This document shows, piece after piece, positions 6,153-14,400 of a DNA stretch of 27,765 nucleotides (position 1 is the first letter of the stretch; every line of letters begins with the position of its first letter). Source of the DNA: RGIG3009 sp045596745. Lineage in GTDB: Bacteria > Bacillota > Clostridia > Oscillospirales > Acutalibacteraceae. The stretch is from positions 1 through 27,765 of the forward strand of contig JAZODA010000032.1 of assembly GCA_045596745.1 (NCBI GenBank). Direction: 5' to 3'. The notes under the pieces are model-generated. The model had not been told where the DNA came from and ran no database searches. It was given only the letters and a program-made list of their open reading frames with translations. Made by a program: the position numbers and the translations under genes.

Positions 6153-7484
6153 ATGTTATTCACAAGAAAAGACATTGTCAAGATCGTAATACCGCTTATA
6201 ATCGAGCAATTGCTCGCCGTTACCATCGGTATGTTCGACTCGATGATGGTATCACAAGCCGGTGAAGCAGCCATTTCGGGTGTGTCGCTGGTAGATTCCG
6301 TAAACTTGTTGCTTATCAACCTGTTTGCGGCGTTGTCGTCCGGCGGCGCCGTGGTGGTATCGCAGTACTTGGGAAAAAAAGATCCTCAAAAAGCGTCCGA
6401 TTCCGCCAAGCAGCTGGTATTAACCGTAGTTATCATTTCCACCTTGACAGCGGTAGGCGCCATTTGCTTCCGCGTTCCGTTGCTGAAGCTCATTTTCGGC
6501 AAGATCGAAGCCGACGTTATGGCCAACGCCCGTGTTTACTTCTTGATCACGGCGATGTCCTATCCGTTTTTAGGCTTGTACAGTGCCGTTGCCGCCACGT
6601 TCCGTTCGATGGGCAACTCGAAAATCACGATGCTTGTATCGATGATGATGAACGTCATCAACGTATCGGGCAACGCGTTCTTTATTTTTTCGTTATCCAT
6701 GGGTGCGGCCGGTGCCGCTTTGGCAACGCTGATTTCCCGTATCGTCGGTTCTGCGATAATTCTTTCTTTGCTGCGCAATAAAAAGCACATTGCATGCATC
6801 CGTGGCTGGACAAAAACCAAACCCGATTGGGCTATCATCAAAAGTATTTGCCGCATCGGCGTTCCCAGCGGTATCGAAAACAGTATGTTCCAGTTTGGTA
6901 AATTGATCACACAAAGCATCGTTTCCACGTTCGGTACGATGTCAATTGCTGCCAACGCCGTCGCTAATACGCTCACAAATTTGCAATTCCTTCCCGGCAC
7001 AGCCATCAACCTAGCCATTATCACCGTTGTGGGACGATGCATTGGTGCCCGCGAGCTGCAGCAAGCCAAGTCCTATTCCAACCGACTGTTGCTCACCGCT
7101 TACGGCGCTATCACCTCTATTTCCGTTATTATCGCAGCCCTGCTGCCGGTACTGCTGAGTATCTACGATCTTTCCCCTGCCTCCACGGAGCTGGCACGGC
7201 AGCTTGTTTTAATGCACAGCGTAATGGTATGCATATTCTGGCCGCTGTCGTTCTCTACGCCCAACACGTTCCGCGCCGCAGGAGATGTAAAATACACCAT
7301 GGTGGTTTCCACGCTTTCCATGTGGATCTGTCGTGTAGGTGCGGCGTATCTGTATTCCTACACATTAGGTTTGGGTGCAATGGGTGTATGGCTCGCTATG
7401 TTTACTGACTGGGTGTGCCGCACGTGCTTCTTCGCTACCCATTACTTCAAAGGCACGTGGCTCAAAAAATTCCGATCGGTATAA
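6153..7484 (+). CDS. MATE-family multidrug/small-molecule exporter
   Basis: 443 residues with about 12 hydrophobic segments in two homologous halves, the MATE architecture. It starts MLFTRKDIVKIVIPLIIEQ, with the family-typical features GMFDSMMVSQAGEAAISGVS in helix 1-2, GGAVVVSQYLGKKD, and GAAGAALATLISR near the end of the first half; the second half has GIPSGIENSMFQFG-like content (seen as GVPSGIENSMFQFGKL) and AANAVANTL. MATE proteins export organic cations and drugs using Na+ or H+ gradients. The ATG follows GGGGGTGTGAA. Divergence from the AraC regulator suggests inducible expression. A 19-bp terminator follows. The substrate cannot be told from sequence. Confidence 0.92.
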   Translation: MLFTRKDIVKIVIPLIIEQLLAVTIGMFDSMMVSQAGEAAISGVSLVDSVNLLLINLFAALSSGGAVVVSQYLGKKDPQKASDSAKQLVLTVVIISTLTAVGAICFRVPLLKLIFGKIEADVMANARVYFLITAMSYPFLGLYSAVAATFRSMGNSKITMLVSMMMNVINVSGNAFFIFSLSMGAAGAALATLISRIVGSAIILSLLRNKKHIACIRGWTKTKPDWAIIKSICRIGVPSGIENSMFQFGKLITQSIVSTFGTMSIAANAVANTLTNLQFLPGTAINLAIITVVGRCIGARELQQAKSYSNRLLLTAYGAITSISVIIAALLPVLLSIYDLSPASTELARQLVLMHSVMVCIFWPLSFSTPNTFRAAGDVKYTMVVSTLSMWICRVGAAYLYSYTLGLGAMGVWLAMFTDWVCRTCFFATHYFKGTWLKKFRSV

Positions 7485-7506
7485 CTTGCTTTTACGGTAA
7501 ATGTTA

Positions 7507-7549
7507 AAAGAAGCCCGCTTTTGTCAAACGGACAAAAGCGGGCTTCTTT
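7507..7549. terminator. bidirectional terminator between MATE gene and tRNA-Gly
   Basis: Perfect 19-bp stem AAAGAAGCCCGCTTTTGTC (7507-7525) with 7531-7549, loop AAACG. It serves the rightward MATE gene and, on the opposite strand, the tRNA gene, whose leftward side reads CTTTTAAC. Confidence 0.9.
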
Positions 7550-7551
7550 GT

Positions 7552-7625
7552 TGGAGCGAGAGACGGGAATCGAACCCGCACAGTCAGCTTGGGAAGCTGA
7601 AGTTCTACCACTAAACTACTCCCGC
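7552..7625 (-). tRNA. tRNA-Gly (anticodon CCC)
   Basis: 74 nt on the complement, with 3' CCA encoded (TCCA at 7555-7552). The acceptor stem GCGGGAG pairs with CTCTCGC including one G-U. The D loop reads GTTTAGTGGTAGAAC, the anticodon stem TCAGC/GCTGA encloses loop TTCCCAA (anticodon CCC, complement of 7591-7593), and the T arm is CGGGT-TCGATTC-CCG. It decodes GGG. Confidence 0.96.
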
Positions 7626-7636
7626 GCAACACTGGT

Positions 7637-7665
7637 ATGATAGCATATCCCATAGTGAAAATCAA
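7637..7665 (-). promoter_or_regulatory. promoter of tRNA-Gly
   Basis: -10 TATCAT (complement of 7637-7642), 17-nt spacer, -35 TTGATT (complement of 7660-7665), 12 nt upstream of the mature tRNA 5' end. Confidence 0.65.
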
Positions 7666-7680
7666 GAGATTTTTGTCGGT

Positions 7681-7710
7681 TTGACAAACGGCACGGAAAA
7701 CGGATATACT
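7681..7710 (+). promoter_or_regulatory. promoter of the alkyltransferase gene
   Basis: -35 TTGACA (7681-7686, perfect), 18-nt spacer, -10 TATACT (7705-7710). The start site would be only about 13 nt before the initiation codon, giving a very short leader. Confidence 0.65.
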
Positions 7711-7729
7711 GTTATTGAAAGGGCGTGAA

Positions 7730-8050
7730 ATGATGAGCCAATCCGTGTTCGAGCGCATTTACGAGGTGGTCAGAACCATTCCGAAAGGGCGCGTTGCTAC
7801 CTACGGTATGGTGGCGATGCTGGCAGGAAATCCGCGGTGGGCGCGGGTGGTCGGCTATGCGCTGCACGTCAATCCCGAACCCGGTGTTATCCCCTGCCAC
7901 CGCGTTGTCAACCGCAACGGTGAAGTTGCGCCCGGCTTTGCGTTCGGCGGCGGAGGACGGCAGCGCGAGTTGTTGGAGGCCGAAGGCGTCGAGTTCGACG
8001 AGAACGGGCGTGTCAATCTTTCCGTTTACGGCATCTTTGCGAAAAAATAA
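7730..8050 (+). CDS. single-domain O6-alkylguanine-DNA alkyltransferase (MGMT) family protein
   Basis: 106 residues corresponding only to the C-terminal DNA-binding/catalytic domain of MGMT. The helix-turn-helix region GRVATYGMVAMLAG, the arginine finger R39 in PRWARVVG, and the active-site motif IPCHRVV (Cys56) are all present. Because the cysteine is kept (alkyltransferase-like proteins usually have Trp, PWHR), direct repair by methyl transfer is plausible, though the N-terminal MGMT domain is absent. The alternative is an ATL-like sensor of bulky alkyl adducts. The start is ATG 7730 or the adjacent ATG 7733, both behind AAAGGG. A terminator follows within 15 nt of the stop codon, so it is monocistronic. 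Confidence 0.9.
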   Translation: MMSQSVFERIYEVVRTIPKGRVATYGMVAMLAGNPRWARVVGYALHVNPEPGVIPCHRVVNRNGEVAPGFAFGGGGRQRELLEAEGVEFDENGRVNLSVYGIFAKK

Positions 8051-8061
8051 CATTCAAGCAC

Positions 8062-8093
8062 AAACCGCGGTTGACATTGTCCCCCGCGGTTTT
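8062..8093 (+). terminator. terminator of the alkyltransferase gene
   Basis: AAACCGCGG (8062-8070) pairs with CCGCGGTTT (8084-8092), loop of 13 nt, followed by a T run. Its loop contains the -35 box of the next gene's promoter. Confidence 0.8.
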
Positions 8094-8099
8094 TATAAT
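8071..8099 (+). promoter_or_regulatory. consensus sigma-A promoter embedded in a terminator
   Basis: -35 TTGACA (8071-8076), exactly 17 nt, -10 TATAAT (8094-8099): a full consensus match. The -35 lies in the terminator loop and the spacer includes the 3' arm of the stem. It drives the DUF1294 gene starting at 8141. Confidence 0.85.
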
Positions 8100-8140
8100 G
8101 GAACAAAGACCCATTACGACGAAAACGGTGGTATCACAAC

Positions 8141-8398
8141 ATGAAACTTTACGAAATCGCGATTCTTATCCTTTACGCCATCACCATTATCATTACCGCA
8201 TACGACAAATGCATTGCCGGAAGCCGTCGGCGCCGCATCCCGGAAAAGACGCTCTTCCTCCTTGCGCTGTTGGGCGGCTCGTTTGTGATGTATATCACCA
8301 TGTTGCTGATTCGTCACAAGACCCGCCACAAGCGCTTTATGCTGGGTCTGCCGCTGATTATGGCGGTGCAAATCGCGCTATACTACATACTGGTATAA
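8141..8398 (+). CDS. DUF1294 family small membrane protein
   Basis: 85 residues with an N-terminal TM helix (about 5-20), a second (about 40-58) and a third (about 67-84). The family core is visible: AYDKCIAGSRRRRIPE, then LFLLALLGGS and RHKTRHKRFMLGLPL, which match the DUF1294 pattern of Y-D-K, RRIPE, LALLGG and RHKT. Function is unknown for the family; in some proteins the domain is fused to a cold-shock domain, but not here. It has a consensus promoter but a weak ribosome binding site (GGTGG), and is monocistronic, followed by a strong terminator. Confidence 0.88.
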   Translation: MKLYEIAILILYAITIIITAYDKCIAGSRRRRIPEKTLFLLALLGGSFVMYITMLLIRHKTRHKRFMLGLPLIMAVQIALYYILV

Positions 8399-8400
8399 AA

Positions 8401-8427
8401 AGAGGCGCTGCCGACGGCAGCGCCTCT
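8401..8427. terminator. bidirectional terminator, DUF1294 gene and surface operon
   Basis: AGAGGCGCTGCC (8401-8412) pairs perfectly with 8416-8427 around GAC. Leftward it is followed by TTTTTAT; it lies between convergent genes ending at 8398 and 8434. Confidence 0.85.
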
Positions 8428-8433
8428 TCTCTG

Positions 8434-10032
8434 TTATTTCACAAACTTCTTCAGTTCTTCCACCAGCTCGGGATCGGCGCCTTCCGGCACATACGTTACC
8501 GTATCGACGCTCTTGCCGGTAAAGAAGCAATACCAGCAAAGTGCCACCAGATAGCGACCGTAAATCAGATGCAGATGGAAGCCGTCGCGATACAGCGACT
8601 GTCCGCCCTGAGTAGCATCGAACATCGGCTGCTGACCGGCAGTATATACCGCGTTGCCCGCCGCGATGGTCGGCAGGTTGTGAGCCTCTGTCATCTTGGT
8701 GGAGGCATCCACAATCGCTTCAAACATCGCGGTGCGGTCGTTACCGTAGTTCGCAAAGCCGGGATGTTCGGAGCCGGTCTCGTACGGCCAGGTGCGATGG
8801 AACACGATTTTGGCATTCGGGCACTTTTCGCGAACATACGCCAGCACTTCGGTCAGATACGGCTCGTATGTTTCCACCTTACCGGAGGCGCTGCTGACCT
8901 GCTGCACCGTCACCCAATCCCAATCATCGCGCGTCAGCGCATCCGACAGTGCCACAGGCTCTTCCTGCATCCTAACGCCGTCTTTCTGGTACTCGTATTC
9001 CGCCGCGTCCGCCACGATGTTATCGTAGTGTCTCTTCAGACTGCAACCGCCAATGAAGCAGTTGCGAACATACAATTCCCCATCCGCCATCGCGCTCAGA
9101 TAGCGCGTCGCGTCGGTGGAAAAGCTGTTTCCGATGCACAAAATTTTCACAGGTCTCTTCTCCTTGTTCTTAGGCGGCCACACCAACCAGACGACAGCAG
9201 CTACAAGCAGCACCGCGCCGATGGCAAATGCCCACAACGCGACCTCTGTCATACGGTCAACAATGCCGTTTACAATCCCTTCAATGTACAACTTCAGCGG
9301 CGTATCGCCGCCAACTGCCAGCTTGTCCGCCAGGTTATACCGCTGTACCAACCACAGCGGCACCGCCACAAACGCACTGCCGACAAACAACGCTCCTGCC
9401 GTGGCGTATACTCTGCGGCGCAGCGTACTGCCAAACCACAGCAAACTCAGCACCACAAACAGCACGGTCGCAGCAATCGCCAGCCCCGAAAACGAAGCCA
9501 CTTTCTTCACGGTGGCGTTCCCAAAAAGCAAGCGATGCGCCGCCGGGACAACCTTTTCCACCAAACCGCTTTGCAGCACTCGCGCTGTACCGGCAGCCAA
9601 TTCCTCTGCCAGTTCCGCAGACACGGCCTCATCGGGACGCTCGTCCGCAGGCAAGGTGGCGAAAAACGCATCAATCGCTTCGCGATACCGTGTGGAATCA
9701 ACCGTGAGGTCACGAACCTCACCGCCGGTGGTCATCGCCTCATACAGCGAATCCGCATACTGCACTGACAGTTCCTCTATCCACTCCGCCGTTACAGCGG
9801 TTTTGACCGAATCGTACGGCAAATCCAAAAACAGGCATTCGCTTTCCAAATCGCTCAGCACATAGCCGGTCATCGCTTTCACAAAAGACGGCTCGCTCGG
9901 CAGCTCACGATACACCGTTTCCGACAGTACAATGCCACGCAAGCAGCAAAGAAGCACCGATGCCGCAAGCAACACCGACAGCGCGATAAACGCCACAGTG
10001 TGCCACAGCGGCAGGAACAGACGCTTAACCAT
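8434..10032 (-). CDS. four-TM membrane protein with C-terminal DUF4886 (SGNH-hydrolase-like) domain
   Basis: 532 residues. TM1 is at about 10-32, then a hydrophilic region of about 150 residues, then TM2 (about 182-200), an RRR turn, TM3 (about 210-230) and TM4 (about 263-285). From about 295 to the end is a DUF4886-like domain: KILCIGNSFS (G301-N302-S303, in the position of the SGNH nucleophile block), NCFIGGCSLKRHYDN, and a terminal RDGFHLH (D483, H486). DUF4886 is a SGNH-fold family found mainly in gut bacteria; substrates are not defined. Its ATG overlaps the sortase stop by 8 nt (ATGGTTAA) with AAGGAG inside the sortase gene, so translation is coupled. The basic PPKNKEKR stretch after TM4 predicts a cytoplasmic catalytic domain, which is unexpected for a surface-protein operon. 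An upstream in-frame start at 10077 is rejected because the overlapping ATG has the better site. Confidence 0.85.
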   Translation of the reverse strand: MVKRLFLPLWHTVAFIALSVLLAASVLLCCLRGIVLSETVYRELPSEPSFVKAMTGYVLSDLESECLFLDLPYDSVKTAVTAEWIEELSVQYADSLYEAMTTGGEVRDLTVDSTRYREAIDAFFATLPADERPDEAVSAELAEELAAGTARVLQSGLVEKVVPAAHRLLFGNATVKKVASFSGLAIAATVLFVVLSLLWFGSTLRRRVYATAGALFVGSAFVAVPLWLVQRYNLADKLAVGGDTPLKLYIEGIVNGIVDRMTEVALWAFAIGAVLLVAAVVWLVWPPKNKEKRPVKILCIGNSFSTDATRYLSAMADGELYVRNCFIGGCSLKRHYDNIVADAAEYEYQKDGVRMQEEPVALSDALTRDDWDWVTVQQVSSASGKVETYEPYLTEVLAYVREKCPNAKIVFHRTWPYETGSEHPGFANYGNDRTAMFEAIVDASTKMTEAHNLPTIAAGNAVYTAGQQPMFDATQGGQSLYRDGFHLHLIYGRYLVALCWYCFFTGKSVDTVTYVPEGADPELVEELKKFVK

Positions 10033-10693
10033 ACGTCGCCCACTCCTTTCCGCTGACCATTGTGCACACAAGCGCAATACGCTCGGTCTTGGTCTGGTAT
10101 CCGTTCTCGCGCGGGTAGCAGGTGTACATCACCAGCGTGTTTTTGCTGTCATCCGGCAAAATTAAGGAATTGTCCTTGTAATCAAACACCTTGATTTCAG
10201 AGACCTCGTACACATATCCGCCGTACACCGTATCCATCGTAACACGCGTACCGACAACGGTATCTTCAATCTCGTAAAAATGGCGGGTTACGTGTGCCGA
10301 CAGCACGGTTTTTCCGCCCTGTCCGCAAAAGCGGGAGTTAAACCACATACCGGCGCCCTTCTTGAGAATCGCTTTGCTGTCACCGAAAAACACCGGAATA
10401 TCCCGTTCTTCCCAACCGTCCACATTCAGTGTCGCCCACTGACTTTCAAACGGGATGGTCGGAATATGCCCCTCATCCGGGACAACGTCTTCCGGCTTGA
10501 CAACCGTCACATTGGAAGAAAAGCTATCAGCATTACCGGTGACCACTCGGAAATAGGCAGACGGTTCGATTACCTCTTTGTAGAGCAAAACCACACTGCA
10601 CACGATGACCGCAACTACCAAAAAGAATGGCAACAACAAGAAAAAGCCCTTGTAAAAAGGGCTTTTTCCGAGTGCCTTAAAGACACGTTTCAT
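10025..10693 (-). CDS. sortase (membrane-anchored cysteine transpeptidase)
   Basis: 222 residues. An N-terminal TM helix (about 17-38) is followed by a beta-rich sortase domain with catalytic His134 in TVLSAHVTRHF, Cys192 in VMYTCYPRENGY and Arg205 in KTERIAL, all in the correct order and spacing. Sortases cleave a C-terminal sorting motif on secreted proteins and attach them to the wall or to each other. The TCYP and single-TM layout are most like class D or E enzymes, but the class cannot be fixed by eye. The gene lies 13 nt after a small secreted protein with a sortase-like tail, its likely substrate. No clear Shine-Dalgarno precedes the ATG, and codons 9-18 form a terminator-like hairpin, both suggesting low sortase output relative to substrate. 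Confidence 0.9.
   Translation of the reverse strand: MKRVFKALGKSPFYKGFFLLLPFFLVVAVIVCSVVLLYKEVIEPSAYFRVVTGNADSFSSNVTVVKPEDVVPDEGHIPTIPFESQWATLNVDGWEERDIPVFFGDSKAILKKGAGMWFNSRFCGQGGKTVLSAHVTRHFYEIEDTVVGTRVTMDTVYGGYVYEVSEIKVFDYKDNSLILPDDSKNTLVMYTCYPRENGYQTKTERIALVCTMVSGKEWATYG
10641..10667 (-). terminator. terminator-like hairpin inside the sortase gene
   Basis: AAAAAGCCCTT (10641-10651) pairs perfectly with AAGGGCTTTTT (10657-10667), loop of 5 nt. In the direction of transcription the stem ends in five T. It occupies codons 9-18 of the sortase gene, 26-52 nt after its ATG. Confidence 0.5.
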
Positions 10694-10706
10694 CGTATTT
10701 CGACAA

Positions 10707-11270
10707 TCAGCGGGCAGCAGCCAGCTTCTTACCGTAGACAGCAGCACCGGCAGCAGCCAGAGCAAGCGCGCCCAGCGCAACGAACAGAGCCACATTGGTC
10801 TCTGCCACGTCGGTCTTCTTCACGCCGTCACCGTCAACAGCGCCAACCTTGGTGCCGTCAGCCAAGTAAACGATGCAATCAATGTCGCCCTTGTGGTTGG
10901 GATCTTCCGCATCCTTCAGCTCGTAGGTCAGACCCAGGGTGGTGCAAGCCGCGCCAAAGTTATCCAGCACAGCGTTGACTTCTTCCGAAGAGTACTCGGA
11001 CAGCGAAGCGCCCTTATCTTCTTTGATGGCAGCCTTGGCAGCATCGATGTAGCCGATGACTTCCTCCGCCTGCTCAGCGGTAACTTCGATCTGGCTCAGC
11101 ACGTTCTCAACCATGGGGAGATAACGCTCCTCATACTTGTCGGGCATAGCCTCTTTCACAGCAGCGACGATATCTTCTTTGGGGGTAGCAGCGGAAACCG
11201 AGAAACCGGAAACCGCCATCATGCCGACGAGCAGCAAGCAAGCGGCAAACAGAGAAATAGCCTTTTTCAC
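10707..11270 (-). CDS. small secreted protein with noncanonical sortase sorting signal
   Basis: 187 residues. It has an N-terminal signal peptide (KK, hydrophobic 5-22, cleavage likely near SVSA, about 26-28), a soluble acidic helical domain (about 28-115) followed by DCIVYLADGTKVGAVDGDG, and a C-terminal sorting-signal layout: VAETN (155-159), a 20-residue hydrophobic stretch and the tail GKKLAAAR. VAETN is in the place of LPXTG, with L to V, P to A and G to N. It is the first gene of the operon and directly precedes the sortase, its presumed partner. The GTG at 11270 is preferred because AAGGAG lies 9 nt before it; the ATG at 11279 is too close to that site. No known domain was recognised in the mature part. 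Confidence 0.75.
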   Translation of the reverse strand: MKKAISLFAACLLLVGMMAVSGFSVSAATPKEDIVAAVKEAMPDKYEERYLPMVENVLSQIEVTAEQAEEVIGYIDAAKAAIKEDKGASLSEYSSEEVNAVLDNFGAACTTLGLTYELKDAEDPNHKGDIDCIVYLADGTKVGAVDGDGVKKTDVAETNVALFVALGALALAAAGAAVYGKKLAAAR

Positions 11271-11327
11271 GAAAAACATCTCCTTGTTTCGTTCAAAATT
11301 CGGACTTGCTACAAAGCATCCGTTTAT

Positions 11328-11357
11328 AGTGTACACCATAACAAGACGATTTGTCAA
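11328..11357 (-). promoter_or_regulatory. promoter of the substrate-sortase-DUF4886 operon
   Basis: -35 TTGACA (complement of 11352-11357, perfect), 18-nt spacer, -10 TACACT (complement of 11328-11333). It gives a leader of about 50 nt before the GTG at 11270. Confidence 0.65.
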
Positions 11358-11410
11358 CCGCAAAAACCCATCTTTTTCTTATTCGACAGAATGTTCTCTT
11401 TTTAGTTGAT

Positions 11411-11439
11411 TTGCGCACTTTCTTTTGATAAAATATATA
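11411..11439 (+). promoter_or_regulatory. putative promoter of addB-addA
   Basis: -10 candidate TATATA (11434-11439) with a weak -35 TTGCGC (11411-11416), 17-nt spacing, in a distinctly AT-rich stretch. TATAGT (11436-11441) and TACAAT (11441-11446) are alternative -10 boxes. Confidence 0.4.
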
Positions 11440-11469
11440 GTACAATCTATAAGCAAAGGAGGGGTTGCT

Positions 11470-14400
11470 GTGCTCCGATTTATCATCGGTCGCTCCGGCT
11501 CGGGAAAAACGCACACAGTCTATCAGGAATTGAAAGAGCGCGCCGTCGGTGCCGCTCCCCTGTTTTTGATGGTTCCGGAACAAGCCTCGTTCGAAAGTGA
11601 GCGGCGCTTGCTCGAAGATCTCGGCCCGGTGCTGTCGCAGCGCGTTCGCGTTTTGAGCTTCACGCGCCTTGCCGAAACCGTGTTTCGCGAGCTTGGCGGT
11701 ATTGCCGGCAAGCGGATGGATACCACGCTGTCTCTGCTGATGATGAGCGAAGCGTTACACGGTGTGGCGGACTCTTTGTCGCTGTATCACGACCACATTG
11801 ACAACCCCGAATATCTGCATTCGGTGCTGGGGATGTTGTCGGAATGCAAGCAGTGCACTATCACTCCTGCGAAGTTGGAAGAGACCGCTGCCGCGCTTCC
11901 GAACGGATCGCTGAAAGACAAAATCACCGACCTGTCGCTGATTTTCGGTGCATATGAGGCGCTGGTGACACAAGCGGAACTCATTGACCCGCAGGATGAT
12001 TTGACACTGCTGGCAAATCGATTGCCGGAGAGCGCTTTGTTTGACGGTGCCGACGTATACGTTGACAGTTTTAAAGGCTTTACGCAGCAGGAACTGCTGG
12101 TGCTCGAACGCATCCTCCCCCGCTGTGCAAGCGTTACCGTCACGCTGTGTGCAGAGGATATCGCCGAGCGCGAAGGGATGGAGTACGACCGTTTTGCCAA
12201 CGCCGTCCGCACCTCCCGTCAGCTGCGCGAAATTGCCTATCGCAACCATATCACAGTCGCCGCACCACTGAGACTGACAAAAAACCACCGCACCGCCGAC
12301 CCCGCCTTGCTGGCTCTGGAAGCCGGTTGCTTTGCGGCGGACAGTGTGCCGTACGACGACGACGTCAACTCGGTTTCCGTTGTCTCCTGTACAGACCGCG
12401 CCGAGGAATGCCGTTACGTCGCTCGCTTGATTCGCCGCCTTTTGCGCGAAAACGGAGGGTACGCCCGCGATTTTACCGTTGTCGCTCGCGATATCGACGG
12501 ATATACCGATTTGCTGGACAGCGCGCTGCGCCGCGAGGGACTCCCCTGTTGCCGCGACTATCGCGAACCTGTCCTGACGCAACCGCTCATCACCTTGATT
12601 GAATCGGCTCTCGCCGCCGTGTGCAACGGCTGGAAAGCCGACGATGTGTTGCGCCTGCCCAAAACCGGACTGCTCGGCTTCTCCACCGCTTCCGCTTCTC
12701 TGCTGGAGAACTACGCTTTTGTGTGGAACCTGCGCGGTCGCGCTTGGCTTTCGCCCTTTGAGCAGCACCCGGATGGCCTCGGCGGTGAAATGACCCCCGA
12801 AGCAACACGGCGTATTGCGTATTTGGAACTGTTACGCCGCCGATTGATTCGCCCGCTCGAAACGCTTCGTGCCCGCCTCGGCGAAAAACTTACGGGCTCC
12901 GAGTTCGCCAAAGCGGTGTTCCGCTATCTGGAAGATGCTCGAATCGCACGGATGGTTCGTTTTCAGGTGGCACGTCTGGATGCTGCCGGCGAACACGCGC
13001 TTGCCGATTATCAAGCGCGACTGTGGGAATACACGATTTCCCTGCTTGATAAGTTTGCACTATCGCTGTCGCACACCCGCCTGTCTGCAGCCCGCTTTGC
13101 GGAGCTGTTTCACCTTGCCGCCGCTTCGAGCGATCTTGGTAGCATTCCGCAGGGACTCGACGGCGTGGTAATCGGTTCGGCAGACCGCATCCGTTATGCC
13201 GACCCCAAAACCGTTATTATCCTCAGTGCCAACGAGGGTGTTTTCCCTGCATACCCGTCGAGCGGCGGTATGCTGACCGACCGTGAACGCAAACAGCTGA
13301 TTGCCGCCGGTCTGCCTATGACGGACGATGCCGACTGGGAAACCGCCGCCGAACGATTCTACGCTTACACGGCTGTCGCCGCTCCTTCCGAACGGTTGGT
13401 GGTAACCTATGTCAACCAGCAAGGCGGCGAGGCGGCACTTCCCTCCTCGCTTGTGGAAACTATCGGCAGACTGCTCGGCGGTTGCAAAACCACCACCGCC
13501 TCCGCGTATACCGACAGTGAGTCTGAAGCCGATGCGTTTGCAACACTGGCGGCGACATTCCGTCAAAACGACACCAACGCCGCGTCTTACCGCGAGGTAT
13601 TCGGCTCACTCCCTGCCTACGCCGGAAAACTGGAGGCTATGCGGCGCGCCGAAGCGGGATTCTCGTTCCAAAACGCCGATTTGGCGCAATCGCTTTTCGG
13701 CAAAAATATGAAGCTGTCGCCCACGCAGGTGGATACGTTCCACAACTGCCGTTTCTCTTACTTTTGCAAATACGGCCTGCGCGCCACCGCCCGTGAAACC
13801 GCGGAAATGGACCCCGCCGAATCGGGTATTCTGGTGCATCATATTATGCAAACGCTGCTGCCCACCTACTGCGACGGCGACCTGAAATCCCTGACCCGCA
13901 ACATTGTTGCCGCTGATGTCAAGAAGTGCGTCACGACGTACATCGAAGAGTATATCGGCAGTGAGCGTGACGCCCATCTTGACGCACTTATCGGTCGACT
14001 GACCGCGCTGTGCGAGCATTTGATGTGGCGTGTTGTCCGCGAGCTGCAGCAAAGCCGTTTCCTACCGGTGGACTATGAGCTTCCTGTCGGTCGCCCCGAC
14101 CAAGAAAACAACGTTCCGGCATGGACAATCACTGCGCCCGACGGCAGCACCATCTCGGTGCGCGGATATATCGACCGCGTGGATGCGTACCGCCGCGATG
14201 GCAAGACCTACCTGCGCGTTGTTGACTACAAAACCGGTAAAAAGGAATTCAGCCTGTCCGATGTTCTGGAAGGATTGAATCTGCAAATGCTCATTTATCT
14301 GTTCTCCCTGCAGGAGAACGGCAAGGAGCGTTATGGCGATATCGTTCCTGCCGGTGTGCTGTATCTGCAGGCGAAGCACCCTGTGATTCAGGATGCACGC

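Noticed and set aside
4260..7625. tRNA-Gly as the attachment site of a genomic island
   Set aside because: The accessory block does lie on the 3' side of the tRNA, but no copy of the tRNA 3' end was found near 4250-4400 and there is no integrase.
7730..8050. Alkyltransferase-like protein (ATL) lacking the catalytic cysteine
   Set aside because: The motif is IPCHRV with Cys56 present, not PWHR, so the ATL label is not supported.
8071..9768. 565-codon rightward open frame across the DUF1294 and DUF4886 genes
   Set aside because: It is a His/Arg/Gln-rich shadow of two well-supported genes, passes through a strong terminator and has no recognisable domain.
11755..12768. 337-codon leftward open frame inside addB
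   Set aside because: It overlaps conserved AddB coding sequence, is Gln/Val-rich without motifs and has no start signals.
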